NCBI RefSeq assembly: GCF_013410405.1
Contig: NZ_JACCFK010000001.1
Location: 1,984,001 to 2,048,000, forward strand
Reading direction: 5' to 3'
Source of the DNA: Amycolatopsis endophytica
GTDB taxonomy: Bacteria; Actinomycetota; Actinomycetes; Mycobacteriales; Pseudonocardiaceae
Length of the DNA stretch: 64,000 nucleotides
Position 1 is the first letter of the stretch. Each line of letters starts with the position of its first letter. The notes under the pieces are model-generated. The model searched no databases, had not been told where the DNA came from, and saw only the letters and a program-made list of their open reading frames with translations. This document shows, piece by piece, positions 43,838 through 52,854 of this stretch. Both the position numbers and the translations under genes were made by a program.

Positions 43838-45072
43838 ATCGCTCGGGTTGAGCCGGACGTTCGGTCGCCTGAGGTCCGTTCGCTTCGCTAGGTCAGGTCC
43901 CCTGACGCCCGGTCGTTGGCCCGGCCTGGCCTCAGCTGGGCCGGGCTTCGCGGCTGGTTCCAGATCCGGCCGACCGGTTGCGGTGCGGTTGTCGGGCTGC
44001 TTGCTTCTCGCCCCAGCTCGACGGGCGTCGCTGTACGTTGCGGTGGGCTGCGCGGTCAGTGGGTCGGGTTGCGTGCGTACCGGTTTGTCGACGGCAGTTG
44101 TGCGTGGCCGGGCTGCTTGCTTTCGGCTCAGTGGCTGGGCCACCGCGTGTTGCCCCTGCTCGACGGGGTGTCGCTGGGCGTTGCGATGGATTGTCCAGCC
44201 GATTCGGCCGTGGGCGCGCCGCGGGTGCAGCGCAACCGTCCACCCGGACGCGGAGGATCCCTGCGCGTCGCGGCGGGCCGCGCCCCGGCTGAAAGTGCCT
44301 GTGAGCGGGGTGGATCCTTGGTTCACCAGCTCGACTGCAACCGGGACGTTCACATCGAGCTGGTGGCAGGCCGCCGGCCGGGACGCCGGGCGGCGGCCTG
44401 TCGTTTCACCTTCTTCCCGTGGTGCGCCCTTCCCGTGGTGCGCCGTCCGGGCACCCGACGGCCCTGGCTGGCTCCTTCGACACCGTCGGAAACCGGGCGG
44501 CTGACCGAACCGCAGCTCGATGAACGGTCCGTTCACCAATCCCTGTGCCAACTGCTCCCACCACGACATCAATCGTCCGACGATGAACGGTCCGTTCGCG
44601 GGTGGGCGAGTGGGCCGTTCGTGGGGTGCGTGGGTGCGACAGGGTCTTTGTTGCGGCGATGAACGGTCCGTTCGTGAGGGAGAGCGGGTGTGGCGGGCCC
44701 TTCGGCGGGGCGGTGACGGTCCGTTCGCGGGTGGGCGAGCGGACCGCTCGTGGGAAGTGTGGGCGGCGTGCGGAGTGGGGTGCGACGGGCCCTTTGTTGC
44801 GGCGATGAACGGCCCGTTCGTACGCGGAGCGACGGGCTCGTGCGGGTGAGGGCTCATTGCTGCATGAACGGGCCGTTCATCGCTCCGCGGAAGCTCCAAC
44901 CGCACCCCGACCACGAACTGTCCACCCACTCGCGCCCGAACGGACCGGTCACCGCCGCGCCGCAGGGCCAGCCACGTCGTCGCGCCGCCGGGTCAGCTGC
45001 ACGCCACTCGGCAGGGCCAGCCACATCGCAGCGCGGCAGGCCCGTCGACACCCCGTCAAACCGGCAGAACCG
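43838..45072. other. 1.2-kb region without a credible gene, with degenerate repeats
   Basis: No frame gives a recognisable protein: long open frames exist on both strands but are rich in Arg, Trp and Cys, and follow the repeats. Contents: a degenerate direct repeat (CGGGCTGCTTGCTT at 43993 and 44109, with GCTCGACGGG at 44016 and 44158), a cluster of ATGAACGGNCCGTTCAT elements (44519-44880), and a short direct repeat GCAGGGCCAGCCAC (44962 and 45011). It separates the HNH nuclease from the convergent FAD protein gene, so no promoter is required within it. Confidence 0.75.
44519..44880. repeat. Cluster of palindromic GATGAACGGNCCGTTCATC-family elements in a duplicated ~130-bp unit
   Basis: Copies start near 44519, 44582, 44658, 44714, 44804 and 44864. 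The last (44864-44880, ATGAACGGGCCGTTCAT) is a perfect 8+1+8 palindrome; others keep the left arm and core but lose the right arm (for example CCGTTCGCGG). Segments from 44581 and 44711 are related end to end (CCGTTCGCGGGTGGGCGAG, then CTTTGTTGCGGCGATGAACGG), so a two-element unit was duplicated in tandem and then diverged. Confidence 0.8.
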
Positions 45073-46920
45073 TCATCCTCCGCTGATCACTCGCAGGATC
45101 TCCCGTGCCGCGGCATCGTTCTGCCGGAAGGACGCGCCGTTCGTCCGGGGGCGCGTGAACGCCGCGGCCGAGCGGGCGCTCGTGTGTGGTCCGAGCGCGA
45201 AACGCCGTGATTGCGGCCGTCCCGAGGTGTCGAGCAACCGCCCGTCGGAGACGCGAGTGTGGATCCGGCCCGACGGGACGTTCAGCACCCGTTCCTCGGC
45301 CAGCTCGCCGGCGTGCCGCAACTGCGCGAGCAACTCGTCCGAGGCTCGCGCGACGCTCGGCTCCGGGAGGCGCGCCTCGATGAGCGTTCGCGCTGTCACA
45401 GTGCCCGGGAAACTTCCGGAGGAAGCCACGAAACCGTCCAAAGGCGACATCGAGATTCGCATATCGGCCCCCAGGAACGAAACCACCCCGGCCTGGTGCA
45501 GCGCCAGCAACTCCCGCAGGCGCCGTGGCGGCGGACCGCTCGCGAAATAACTGAAAAAGCCGTGCCACCAGCCATCCACATCGGACACACCGAGCCTGCC
45601 CGACGCCATGAGTGCCGGCATCCGCTGGTACACCGACAACAAAGCCATGAACGCACCCAGATCCGCGCTGTACGCCGAATTCGCCCGTCGCGCCAGGTCC
45701 GCTTCCACGTATGCCCTCAGGTGCTTCCCGAACTCCTCGGCCGTTTCGCACCACACGCCTGCCAGCGGATGGTCCAGTCGCTCCAGGTCGAGGCGGTCTT
45801 CTTCCTCCGGTACCGCCCGGCGGACCAAGGCCCGCATCTCCGCGCTGTCCCAGGAGAACTCGGCGAAGGACTGCGCGAAATCACCGAATGGCATTCGGAC
45901 CCGGGAGGGGTGCCCGGTGAACAGCTCGCTGTAGTAGCCCCACGCCAGCTCCTTCGCGACATGCGGCCACACGTCGGCGAAGAAGTCCAGGTTCCGCTCC
46001 CGCGCGAGCAACTCGTCCACCCTGGCCCGGTCGAAGAAGCGTGGCAACTCGGGCGGTCCGCCCCGCAACAGGTAACCGGGCTTCGCGTGGTACGGCACGC
46101 CACGGCGGGAACCCACGTGCAGCAACGGTTCCGCACCACTGGCGCGGTACCGCAAACCGCCCGATGTCTCCTCGAACCGTCCGCCGCGGCCCTCGGTCAG
46201 CAACAACATCAGGTCGACGAACGCCAGCCCGAACCCGCGCACCAGCACCGGCGAACCCGGCGCGACGTCACGGTAGTCGACATCCGCCGTGTAACCGGCC
46301 GGGTAGTACGCGAGACCGCGCTCGGCCGCGAACTCCGCAAGCTCCCGCTCGTCCGAACCGGGTTCGGCATCAAGATGTCCGACCGTCAGGACCACCGCGT
46401 CCACGGGCAACGGCTCGTCGACGCCTTCCAGCCACACCCGGGTCTCGTCGGCTCGGATCGCCCGCGTCCGGTGTTCGATCACGCGAATGCCGTCCGGGAT
46501 ACCAGACAGAACGTCACGGTAGACCCAGTCCAGGTACGCGCTCGCCAGCCGTCGCGTCGGGAAGGACGTGCCGCGCAGTGCGAAAAGCTCATCTCGTAGC
46601 TCCGCGGGAACGTCGTAGGTCACATGCCCGGACCGCACCTCCCGTGCCCATTCCCACAGCGACGGACCCGGCCGCACCGGACCCTCCATCGTCACCGTCT
46701 CGTCGGTGAACATCGTGACGTCCTCGGCCATCGAGTTCATCCGCAGCAGCGGCGACTGCTCGTACCGCCAGATCCGCCCGGCGCCCGGCGGGAACGGATC
46801 GATCAGGTGCACCACGAGTCCCGCGGGCCCCAGCAGCTCCGCCGCGTTGGCCGACAACCGCTCCAGCACGCCGACCCCACGCGGTCCCGCCCCCACGATC
46901 GCCAGCCGAGACGCCGCCAT
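45073..46920 (-). CDS. FAD/NAD(P)-binding protein (PF13454-type, monooxygenase-like)
   Basis: The 615-aa protein has an N-terminal dinucleotide site (RLAIVGAGPRGVGVLERL), then HLIDPFPPGAGRIWRYEQSPLLRMNSMAEDVTMF, VDAVVLTVGHLD and SPVLVRGFGLAFVDLMLLLTEGRGGRF. These are hallmarks of the FAD-NAD(P)-binding family related to N-hydroxylating and lysine monooxygenases. The reaction is unknown. ATG at 46920 with GAGGG near; the TetR gene upstream on the same strand ends 90 bp before. The last 60 residues look unconserved. Confidence 0.87.
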   Translation of the reverse strand: MAASRLAIVGAGPRGVGVLERLSANAAELLGPAGLVVHLIDPFPPGAGRIWRYEQSPLLRMNSMAEDVTMFTDETVTMEGPVRPGPSLWEWAREVRSGHVTYDVPAELRDELFALRGTSFPTRRLASAYLDWVYRDVLSGIPDGIRVIEHRTRAIRADETRVWLEGVDEPLPVDAVVLTVGHLDAEPGSDERELAEFAAERGLAYYPAGYTADVDYRDVAPGSPVLVRGFGLAFVDLMLLLTEGRGGRFEETSGGLRYRASGAEPLLHVGSRRGVPYHAKPGYLLRGGPPELPRFFDRARVDELLARERNLDFFADVWPHVAKELAWGYYSELFTGHPSRVRMPFGDFAQSFAEFSWDSAEMRALVRRAVPEEEDRLDLERLDHPLAGVWCETAEEFGKHLRAYVEADLARRANSAYSADLGAFMALLSVYQRMPALMASGRLGVSDVDGWWHGFFSYFASGPPPRRLRELLALHQAGVVSFLGADMRISMSPLDGFVASSGSFPGTVTARTLIEARLPEPSVARASDELLAQLRHAGELAEERVLNVPSGRIHTRVSDGRLLDTSGRPQSRRFALGPHTSARSAAAFTRPRTNGASFRQNDAAAREILRVISGG

Positions 46921-47009
46921 GCCCTCGACGCTACGGAAACCACCCCTCAGTGGCGCGCACTCCCGCATCCTGGACGTCCCCGCGTACCGAGCCGCGCCCG
47001 CGAAAAGTC

Positions 47010-47660
47010 CTACCGCACGCGCGCGATCACCTCGGGCGCCTGGCTGTACAGCCGCAGCACGCCGCCGATCGTGAACTCCGTCAGCAGGTCCAGCAGGGCG
47101 TCGCGGTCGGGTGGGTCGCCGTCCCAGTTGAGCCGGACCAGCGATTCCACCATCGCGAAGTACATCGTCACCAGCGCGGTGTCGGCGCGGCCCGGTTCGA
47201 CTCCGAAGGCTGCCCAGCGTTGGCCGCTCGCGTCGGTGTAGACGCGGGCCAGTCGCTGCCGCAGCCGGGACAGCGCCTGGTTGCCGGCGCGCTCGGCCTC
47301 CTGGAACAACGCCAGCGCGTCCGGGTGCGAGGCGACGAACTCGAACAGCGTCGCGTAGTTCTTGCGTGCCCAGCTTTTCAGGTCGAGCTCGGCGTCGCTC
47401 GCACCGGCGGCGGCGATCGCCGCGTACGCGTCCTCTTCGGCCTGTGCGACGACGGCTTCGAAGATCGCGTTCTTGTCGCCGTACAGCTCGTACACCGCTT
47501 GCCTCGTCAGACCCGCCTCGCGCGCGATCTGCTCGATCGTCGAGCCCTGCACGCCGTTCGTGGCGAACACGTGGCTTGCCGCGGCGAGCACGAGGGTTCG
47601 CTGCTCGGCCACCGGCACCTTCCGGGGCCGGCCGGGGCCACGCTTTCGGGGCATTGACAT
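47010..47660 (-). CDS. TetR family transcriptional regulator
   Basis: The 216-aa repressor has a basic N-terminal arm (PRKRGPGRPRK, AT-hook-like) and a TetR HTH (TLVLAAASHVFATNGVQGSTIEQIAREAGLTRQAVYELYGDKNAIFEAVV), with a ligand domain. It is divergent from a secreted lipase, with a perfect 10+4+10 palindrome between, which is its likely operator. The FAD protein gene downstream might also be in its transcript. Confidence 0.93.
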   Translation of the reverse strand: MSMPRKRGPGRPRKVPVAEQRTLVLAAASHVFATNGVQGSTIEQIAREAGLTRQAVYELYGDKNAIFEAVVAQAEEDAYAAIAAAGASDAELDLKSWARKNYATLFEFVASHPDALALFQEAERAGNQALSRLRQRLARVYTDASGQRWAAFGVEPGRADTALVTMYFAMVESLVRLNWDGDPPDRDALLDLLTEFTIGGVLRLYSQAPEVIARVR

Positions 47661-47683
47661 GCCTGCCACCTCACCACCACTCT

Positions 47684-47707
47684 TTTTCCGACAAGACTGT
47701 CGGAAAA
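47684..47707. promoter_or_regulatory. Perfect TetR operator between the tetR and lipase genes
   Basis: TTTTCCGACA and TGTCGGAAAA form exact 10-bp arms around AGAC. The site lies 24 bp before the TetR ATG (47660) and 20 bp before the lipase ATG (47728). Its length and symmetry suit binding of one or two TetR dimers and repression of both genes. Confidence 0.75.
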
Positions 47708-47727
47708 TAGCTCACCGGGGAGCGTTC

Positions 47728-48984
47728 ATGCGCCTTCTGCATCGCCGGCTCGCGGCGACCGTGACCGCGGCGGTCGCCGTGCTGTCGATGACGACCGTGC
47801 CGGCCGGCGCGTCCACCGGCGATTTCTACGCTCCGCCTGCCACCCTGCCAGGTGACAACGGCGACATCATCCGTCACGAGCCGAGCCAGTTCTTCCTCGA
47901 CCCGGTGAAGCTGCTTCCCGCCGCCGCGCAAGTTCAGCGGATCATGTACCGCAGCACGAACACGCACGGTGATCCCATCGCGGTCACCGGCACGGTCCTC
48001 ACGCCGAAGACCCCGTGGCGCGACGGCGAGCGGCCGATCATCGCCTATGCGCCCGGCACGCAGGGGCTCGGTGACCAGTGCGCGCCGTCGAAGGCGCTGG
48101 CCGCGGGGCAGGAGTACGAGGGCCCGTTCATCGCCGGTCTGCTGGCGCGCGGCTGGGCCGTGGTCGTCACCGACTACGAAGGTCTCGGCACGCCCGGCGT
48201 GCACACCTACGTCAACCGCAAGGCCGAGGGGTACGCCGTCCTCGACTCGATCCGCGCGGCACAGCGGTTGCCGGGTCTGCCCGACGACGGTCCCGTCGCG
48301 ATCGCCGGCTACTCGCAGGGCGGTGGCGCGTCGGCCGCGGCCGCGGAGATGCAGCCGTCCTACGCTCCGGAACTGGACCTCCAGGGCGCCTACGCCGGTG
48401 CGGTTCCGGCCGATCTCGCCGCGGTCGGGCGCAGCCTCGACGGCGCCTATGCGGTCGGTTTCCTGATGTTCGCGGTCGCGAGCGTCAACTACGCCTACCC
48501 GGAGCTGCACATCACCGACGTCCTCAACGACCGGGGCAAGGCGCTCGAAGCCCAGGTCGAGACCGAGTGCACCGTCGAATCGGTCGTGAAGCACGCGTTC
48601 ACCCGCACCGCGGACCTGACCGTCGACGGCCGTCCGATCAGCGAGTACCTCGCCGAGGAGCCGTACGCCTCGGTCGTCGCGGAACAGCGGATCGGACTCG
48701 GAAAACCCACGGTCCCGATGTACGTCGTGCACAGCGCGCTCGACGACATCGTGCCCTACGAGCAGGGCCGGACGATGGCGCGGAGCTGGTGCGACGAGGG
48801 CGCCACCGTCCGGTTCGACACCCTCGCGGTGCCGACCCACGTCGGTGGCGCCGTCGCCGGCTACCCCGCCGCGTTCGCCTGGCTCGAAGGCCGGTTCGCG
48901 GGCAGGACAGCACCCAGCAACTGCGGATCGATCAGCGGCGCGCAGCCACCGGTGACGGTGGCGGCGGGAGACGGGAGGGCATGA
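47728..48984 (+). CDS. Secreted lipase (LIP/PF03583 family)
   Basis: The 418-aa alpha/beta hydrolase has a signal peptide (RRLAATVTAAVAVLSMTTVPAGAS) and the secretory-lipase pattern: nucleophile Ser196 in IAGYSQGGG, acid Asp in VVHSALDDIVPYEQG, His in VPTHVGGAVAGYP, and conserved YAPGTQGLGDQCAPS with paired Cys. It would hydrolyse triglycerides or esters outside the cell. RBS GGGAG 6 bp before the ATG. Probably repressed by the divergent TetR. Confidence 0.93.
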   Translation: MRLLHRRLAATVTAAVAVLSMTTVPAGASTGDFYAPPATLPGDNGDIIRHEPSQFFLDPVKLLPAAAQVQRIMYRSTNTHGDPIAVTGTVLTPKTPWRDGERPIIAYAPGTQGLGDQCAPSKALAAGQEYEGPFIAGLLARGWAVVVTDYEGLGTPGVHTYVNRKAEGYAVLDSIRAAQRLPGLPDDGPVAIAGYSQGGGASAAAAEMQPSYAPELDLQGAYAGAVPADLAAVGRSLDGAYAVGFLMFAVASVNYAYPELHITDVLNDRGKALEAQVETECTVESVVKHAFTRTADLTVDGRPISEYLAEEPYASVVAEQRIGLGKPTVPMYVVHSALDDIVPYEQGRTMARSWCDEGATVRFDTLAVPTHVGGAVAGYPAAFAWLEGRFAGRTAPSNCGSISGAQPPVTVAAGDGRA

Positions 48985-48994
48985 TGGTCCGGAT

Positions 48995-49402
48995 CTACTG
49001 GAGGCCGGTCGCCACTGCCGCGGCCGGGTCGGAGTCGACGATGAACTTCCGGCATCGCTCGTACTCCTCGGCTTCCCCGATGCGCTGGGCGGCCTTCGCG
49101 AGGGCGGCCAGCGCGCGCAGGAAGCCCTGGTTCGGGCGGTGGTCCCAGGGCACCGGGCCGAAGCCCTTCCACCCGGCGCGGCGCAGCTGATCCAGGCCGC
49201 GGTGGTAGCCGGTGCGGGCGAAGGCGTAGGCGGGGACGAACTCGTCCGCCTCCAGGGCCCGTTCGGCCAGCGCGGCCCAGGCCTCGCTGAAGTCGGGGTG
49301 CTCGGCGGCCACGTCGGTCGGATCGGTGCCGGCGTCCATCGCGGCCTGCGCGTCCACGCGCTCGGGCAGGCGGGTGGCGTCGGGTTCCAGCAGGTTCGTC
49401 AT
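48995..49402 (-). CDS. DUF3151 protein
   Basis: The 135-aa protein begins MTNLLEPDATRLPE and has the DUF3151 core (SEAWAALAERALEADEFVPAYAFARTGYHRGLDQLRRAGWKGFGPVPWDHRPNQGFLRALAALAKAA). Function unknown. It is common in actinobacteria near fba, as here (in M. tuberculosis I recall Rv0360c in the same neighbourhood). Converges on the lipase gene with a 10-bp gap. Confidence 0.92.
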   Translation of the reverse strand: MTNLLEPDATRLPERVDAQAAMDAGTDPTDVAAEHPDFSEAWAALAERALEADEFVPAYAFARTGYHRGLDQLRRAGWKGFGPVPWDHRPNQGFLRALAALAKAAQRIGEAEEYERCRKFIVDSDPAAAVATGLQ

Positions 49403-49421
49403 GGTGCCCAGTATCGGCGTC

Positions 49422-49505
49422 CTACACGAACAGGCTCGCGAGGACCCCACTGCCGAGGAGGACGAGGGCGGCGATCAGGACCGCGGCGACGAAACGTTTC
49501 GGCAT
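49422..49505 (-). CDS. Possible 27-aa membrane peptide
   Basis: An ATG at 49505 opens a 27-codon frame: MPKRFVAAVLIAALVLLGSG then VLASLFV and stop. The basic start and single hydrophobic helix are typical of real membrane micropeptides. It lies between the DUF3151 start and the forward membrane gene. No good RBS is visible (GGCCC only), so translation is uncertain. Confidence 0.4.
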   Translation of the reverse strand: MPKRFVAAVLIAALVLLGSGVLASLFV

Positions 49506-49624
49506 CACGGGCCGACACGATGCCCGTCGCTCGCGGCGCGCGCAAGGAAGTCACGCCTCAGGGTGAACCCTGAATTTCGGGCATCTGCGTCCTTCCCGGC
49601 ATCCGGGCCGTGGATGATGTCCGC

Positions 49625-50797
49625 ATGACGAAGGCGCTCGAGGGGACCGCCGAGGGCGTTTCCGTGCCGAGGGACCCCATCGGCAAGACCAGGCTTTTCT
49701 TCGCCACCCACTGGGAACGCGGCGCGCCGGGCCGCCCGACGCCCGGGTGGGTGCTGCGGTTCGCCTACGGCATGTGGCTCACCGCGTTCGCCTTCAAGGT
49801 CATCGGCTCGTCGTGGGACATGTCGTGGCACTTCAAGTTCATCCGCGACGACCTCGCCCCGCCGCACCTGATCAACACGGTCGGTACCGGCATCGTGATC
49901 GTCCTGGTCGCGATCCACAGCTACACCGGGCTCGGCTGCGACCGGCGCTCGCTGCGGCTGATGCAGGCCGGGCTGGTGATGTTCCTGGTCGCGGCGCCGC
50001 TGGACGTCATCAACCACCGCGTCAGCGGCCTCGACCTGACCGCGTGGAGTCCCACGCACATGCTGCTCTACATCGGCACCGGCGTGACGCTGGCCGGAGT
50101 CCTGGACGGCTGGATGAAGTCGGCGCCGCCGGGCCGGTTCCGCACGCTGGTGCTGACCGGGCTGTGGGTGTTCTTCCTGGAGAACACCTTCTTCCCCAAC
50201 GGGCAGCAGGAGTACGGCATCCTCGGCCTGCGTGCGTGGGAGCGCGGCACGCCCGAGGCCGAGCCGTCGCTGCTGAGCTTCGCCGCCGAGCAGATCGGGC
50301 ATCCGGTCGACCGCGTCGCCGTGCTGCACTTCGCGATGCCGATCGCGGACTGGGTGTATCCGCTGTGGGGCGTCGGGGTGTCGGCGCTGGTGCTGGCGCT
50401 GGCGCGGCACACCCTCGGCCGCGCCTGGGCGGCGACGGCGGTGGCCGCCGCGTACGTGGCTTACCGCGCGGTCATCTGGCCGTTGCTGGTCGTGGGCACG
50501 TTCCCGGCCTCGGCGGTCCCCTTCTACCTGCTCGCCGTCGGGCTCGCGGTGGACGTCGCGTTCCGGATCGGGCGCGCACACCGCGTGCTGACCCCGCTGG
50601 TCGGCGGGCTGCTGGTGACCGCGTTCGGCTACGGCGCGCTGTGGCTGCAGGCGCAGCTGCGCCCGTGGCTGCTGGGCGGCGCGCACACCGAGTCCGCGCC
50701 GCCGTTCGCCTACTGGCCCGCGCTGGTGATCCTGGCGGGCCTGCCCGCGTTGTGGTGGGCCCTCACGCGCGCGAGGACCCACCACACGGTCAGCTGA
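49625..50797 (+). CDS. Conserved membrane protein of unknown function
   Basis: The 390-aa protein has an N-terminal soluble stretch (about 1-40), then about nine to ten hydrophobic helices with conserved-looking polar turns: VIGSSWDMSWHFKFIRDDLAPPHLINTVGTG, DVINHRVSGLDLTAWSPTHMLLYIGTG, ENTFFPNGQQEYGI. His residues within or near helices (WHFKF, PTHM, INHR) could bind a metal or haem, but no family is recognised. ATG at 49625 is chosen; GTG 49610 is possible. Overlaps the convergent fba gene by 8 bp. Confidence 0.8.
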   Translation: MTKALEGTAEGVSVPRDPIGKTRLFFATHWERGAPGRPTPGWVLRFAYGMWLTAFAFKVIGSSWDMSWHFKFIRDDLAPPHLINTVGTGIVIVLVAIHSYTGLGCDRRSLRLMQAGLVMFLVAAPLDVINHRVSGLDLTAWSPTHMLLYIGTGVTLAGVLDGWMKSAPPGRFRTLVLTGLWVFFLENTFFPNGQQEYGILGLRAWERGTPEAEPSLLSFAAEQIGHPVDRVAVLHFAMPIADWVYPLWGVGVSALVLALARHTLGRAWAATAVAAAYVAYRAVIWPLLVVGTFPASAVPFYLLAVGLAVDVAFRIGRAHRVLTPLVGGLLVTAFGYGALWLQAQLRPWLLGGAHTESAPPFAYWPALVILAGLPALWWALTRARTHHTVS

Positions 50798-51821
50798 TCT
50801 TCGTGCCCGCCGACTTGAGGTGCTCGGCGGCCTCGACGATGCGCTTGGCCATCGCGCCCTCGGCCACCTTGAGGTAGCTGCGCGGGTCGTAGGTCTTCTT
50901 GTTGCCGACCTCGCCGTCGATCTTCAGGACACCGTCGTAGTTCTTGAAGAAGTGGTCGGCGATGGGGCGGGAGAAGGCGTACTGGGTGTCGGTGTCGACG
51001 TTCATCTTCACCACGCCGTAGGACACCGCCTCGTGGATCTCCTCCAGCAGCGAGCCGGAACCGCCATGGAAGACCAGCTCGAACGGCTTGCTGCCTTCGG
51101 GCAGGCCCAGCTTCTCGGCGGCGACCTGCTGGCCGCGCTTGAGCACGTCCGGGCGCAGCTGCACGGCACCCGGCTTGTAGGCGCCGTGCACGTTGCCGAA
51201 GGTGGCGGCGAGCAGGTAGCGGCCCTTCTCGCCGGTGCCCAGCGCGTCGACGGTCTTCACGAAGTCGCCCTCGGCGGTGTACAGCTTCTCGTTGATCTCG
51301 TTCGAGACGCCGTCCTCCTCACCGCCGACGACGCCGATCTCGACTTCCAGGATGATCTTCGCCGCGGCCGCCTTCGCGAGCAGTTCGCTGGCGATCTCCA
51401 GGTTCTCGTCCAGGTCGATCGCGGAGCCGTCCCACATGTGCGACTGGAACAGCGGGTTCCGCCCCTGGTTGACGCGCTCCTGGGACAGCTCGATCAGCGG
51501 GCGGACGAAGCCGTCCAGCTTGTCCTTCGGGCAGTGGTCGGTGTGCAGGGCGATGTTCACCGGGTACTTGTCGGCGACGACGTGCGCGAACTCGGCGAGC
51601 GCGGTCGAGCCGGTCACCATGTCCTTGACCCGGGTACCGGAGGCGAACTCGGCGCCACCGGTCGAGATCTGGATGATCCCGTCGCTCTCCGCGTCGGCGA
51701 ACCCGCGCAGGGCGGCGTTGAGGGTCTCCGACGAGGTCACGTTGATCGCCGGGTACGCGAACTCGCCCGCCTTGGCCCGGTCCAGCATCTCCGCGTAGAC
51801 CTCGGGGGTGGCGATGGGCAT
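50790..51821 (-). CDS. fba: Class II fructose-bisphosphate aldolase
   Basis: Fba cleaves fructose-1,6-bisphosphate to DHAP and glyceraldehyde-3-phosphate, using Zn2+. The 343-aa protein begins MPIATPEVYAEMLDRAKAGEFAYPAINV, has Zn ligands in ALHTDHCPKDKLDGF, in NVHGAYKPG and in FHGGSGSLLEEI, and NVDTDTQYAF for phosphate binding. Length is normal. Overlaps the convergent membrane protein gene by 8 bp. Confidence 0.97.
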   Translation of the reverse strand: MPIATPEVYAEMLDRAKAGEFAYPAINVTSSETLNAALRGFADAESDGIIQISTGGAEFASGTRVKDMVTGSTALAEFAHVVADKYPVNIALHTDHCPKDKLDGFVRPLIELSQERVNQGRNPLFQSHMWDGSAIDLDENLEIASELLAKAAAAKIILEVEIGVVGGEEDGVSNEINEKLYTAEGDFVKTVDALGTGEKGRYLLAATFGNVHGAYKPGAVQLRPDVLKRGQQVAAEKLGLPEGSKPFELVFHGGSGSLLEEIHEAVSYGVVKMNVDTDTQYAFSRPIADHFFKNYDGVLKIDGEVGNKKTYDPRSYLKVAEGAMAKRIVEAAEHLKSAGTKIS

Positions 51822-51936
51822 CGTGGGTCCTCCTAGCTGTGGTTCGCCTTCTTGCCCGAATCGTACGAGGTCGGCGGCGCCAGGACAGTGGCCCGGCTCT
51901 CTGCGGTCCCAGGTCGGGAACGATCAAGTGAGAAAA

Positions 51937-51969
51937 GACGCCCCGCCCCGGTGGTGGGGGCGGGGCGTC
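51937..51969 (-). terminator. Intrinsic terminator of the LLM oxidoreductase gene
   Basis: Perfect 13-bp arms GACGCCCCGCCCC/GGGGCGGGGCGTC with a 7-nt loop; on the minus strand the hairpin is followed by TTTTCTC. It lies 7 bp after the LLM stop codon and about 115 bp before the fba start. This is an unusually canonical rho-independent terminator for this genome. Confidence 0.85.
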
Positions 51970-51976
51970 GTCGAGG

Positions 51977-52804
51977 TCAGGACAGCAGGGCCTTGCTGAC
52001 GGCGCGGTAGCCGGGCAGCGGGTCGTCGCCGAGGACCTGGACGCACACGTGGTCCGCGCCGGCGTCGAGGTGCGCCTGGATGCCGCGCGCGATCGACTCG
52101 ATGTCGCCGTGCAGGGCGAGCGCGTCGATCAGCGCGTCGCTGCCGCCGTTGTCCAGGTCGGCCTCGGTCCAGCCGTGGCGGAGCAGGTTGCTGCGGTAGT
52201 TCACCAGGTTGAGGTAGGGATTCTGGATCCCGGGCCGGGCGGTGGCGCGGGCCTTCTCCGGGTCGGTCTCCAGCACGATCTTCTGCTCGGGCGCCAGCAG
52301 CACGCCGTCGCCGAGGACCTTGCGCGCCTCCCTGGTGTGCTCGGGCGTGGTCAGGTACGGGTGGGCGCCCGCGGTCCGCTCGGCGGAGAGCTTGAGCACC
52401 TTCGGGCCCAGCGCGGCCAGCGCCCGTGCGGCCACCGGCACGCCCGCCTGGTCCAGGCCGCCCAGGTAGTCGACGATCTTGTCGTAGGGCTTCTGGTACT
52501 CCTGCGTCGCTTCCGGATGGCCGATGCCGACGCCGAGCAGGAACCGACCCGGGTGCTTCGCCTCGATCCGGTGCCAGGACGCGCCGACGGTGGCCGCGTC
52601 GTCCTTCCACATGTTGACGATGCCGGTGGCGACCTTGATGTTCTCGGTCGCGTCCAGCAGCTCGTCGACGAGCGTCAGCTGCCCGTCCGGCGACATGCCG
52701 ATCCAGATCGCACCGTAACCGAGCGATTCGACTTCGCGTGCCACGTCCGCGTTGAGCGCGGGCCAGCCGGCCCAGATACCGATCTTGCCGAGTTCGATAG
52801 CCAT
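51977..52804 (-). CDS. LLM class F420-dependent oxidoreductase
   Basis: The 275-aa protein has LLM-family sequence: GKIGIWAGWPALNADVAREVESLGYGAIWIG, IKVATGIVNMWKDDAATVGASWHRIEAKHPGRFLLGVGIGHPE and the C-terminal ADHVCVQVLGDD. It matches the TIGR03620-like F420 group. Substrate unknown. Divergent from the aldo/keto reductase with 50 bp between starts; a strong hairpin terminator follows. Confidence 0.9.
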   Translation of the reverse strand: MAIELGKIGIWAGWPALNADVAREVESLGYGAIWIGMSPDGQLTLVDELLDATENIKVATGIVNMWKDDAATVGASWHRIEAKHPGRFLLGVGIGHPEATQEYQKPYDKIVDYLGGLDQAGVPVAARALAALGPKVLKLSAERTAGAHPYLTTPEHTREARKVLGDGVLLAPEQKIVLETDPEKARATARPGIQNPYLNLVNYRSNLLRHGWTEADLDNGGSDALIDALALHGDIESIARGIQAHLDAGADHVCVQVLGDDPLPGYRAVSKALLS

Positions 52805-52854
52805 GAACGTGTCAACCACGGCGGGTGGTCCCCGCATTCCTCTACGTTGGATGC

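Noticed and set aside
44581..44836. CRISPR-like array
   Set aside because: Repeats are palindromic, degenerate and irregularly spaced, two units are duplicated with their spacers, and there are no cas genes.
43178..44929. 583-codon minus-strand frame through the non-coding region
   Set aside because: It runs antisense through the nuclease gene and through the palindromic repeats; no conserved segment is visible.
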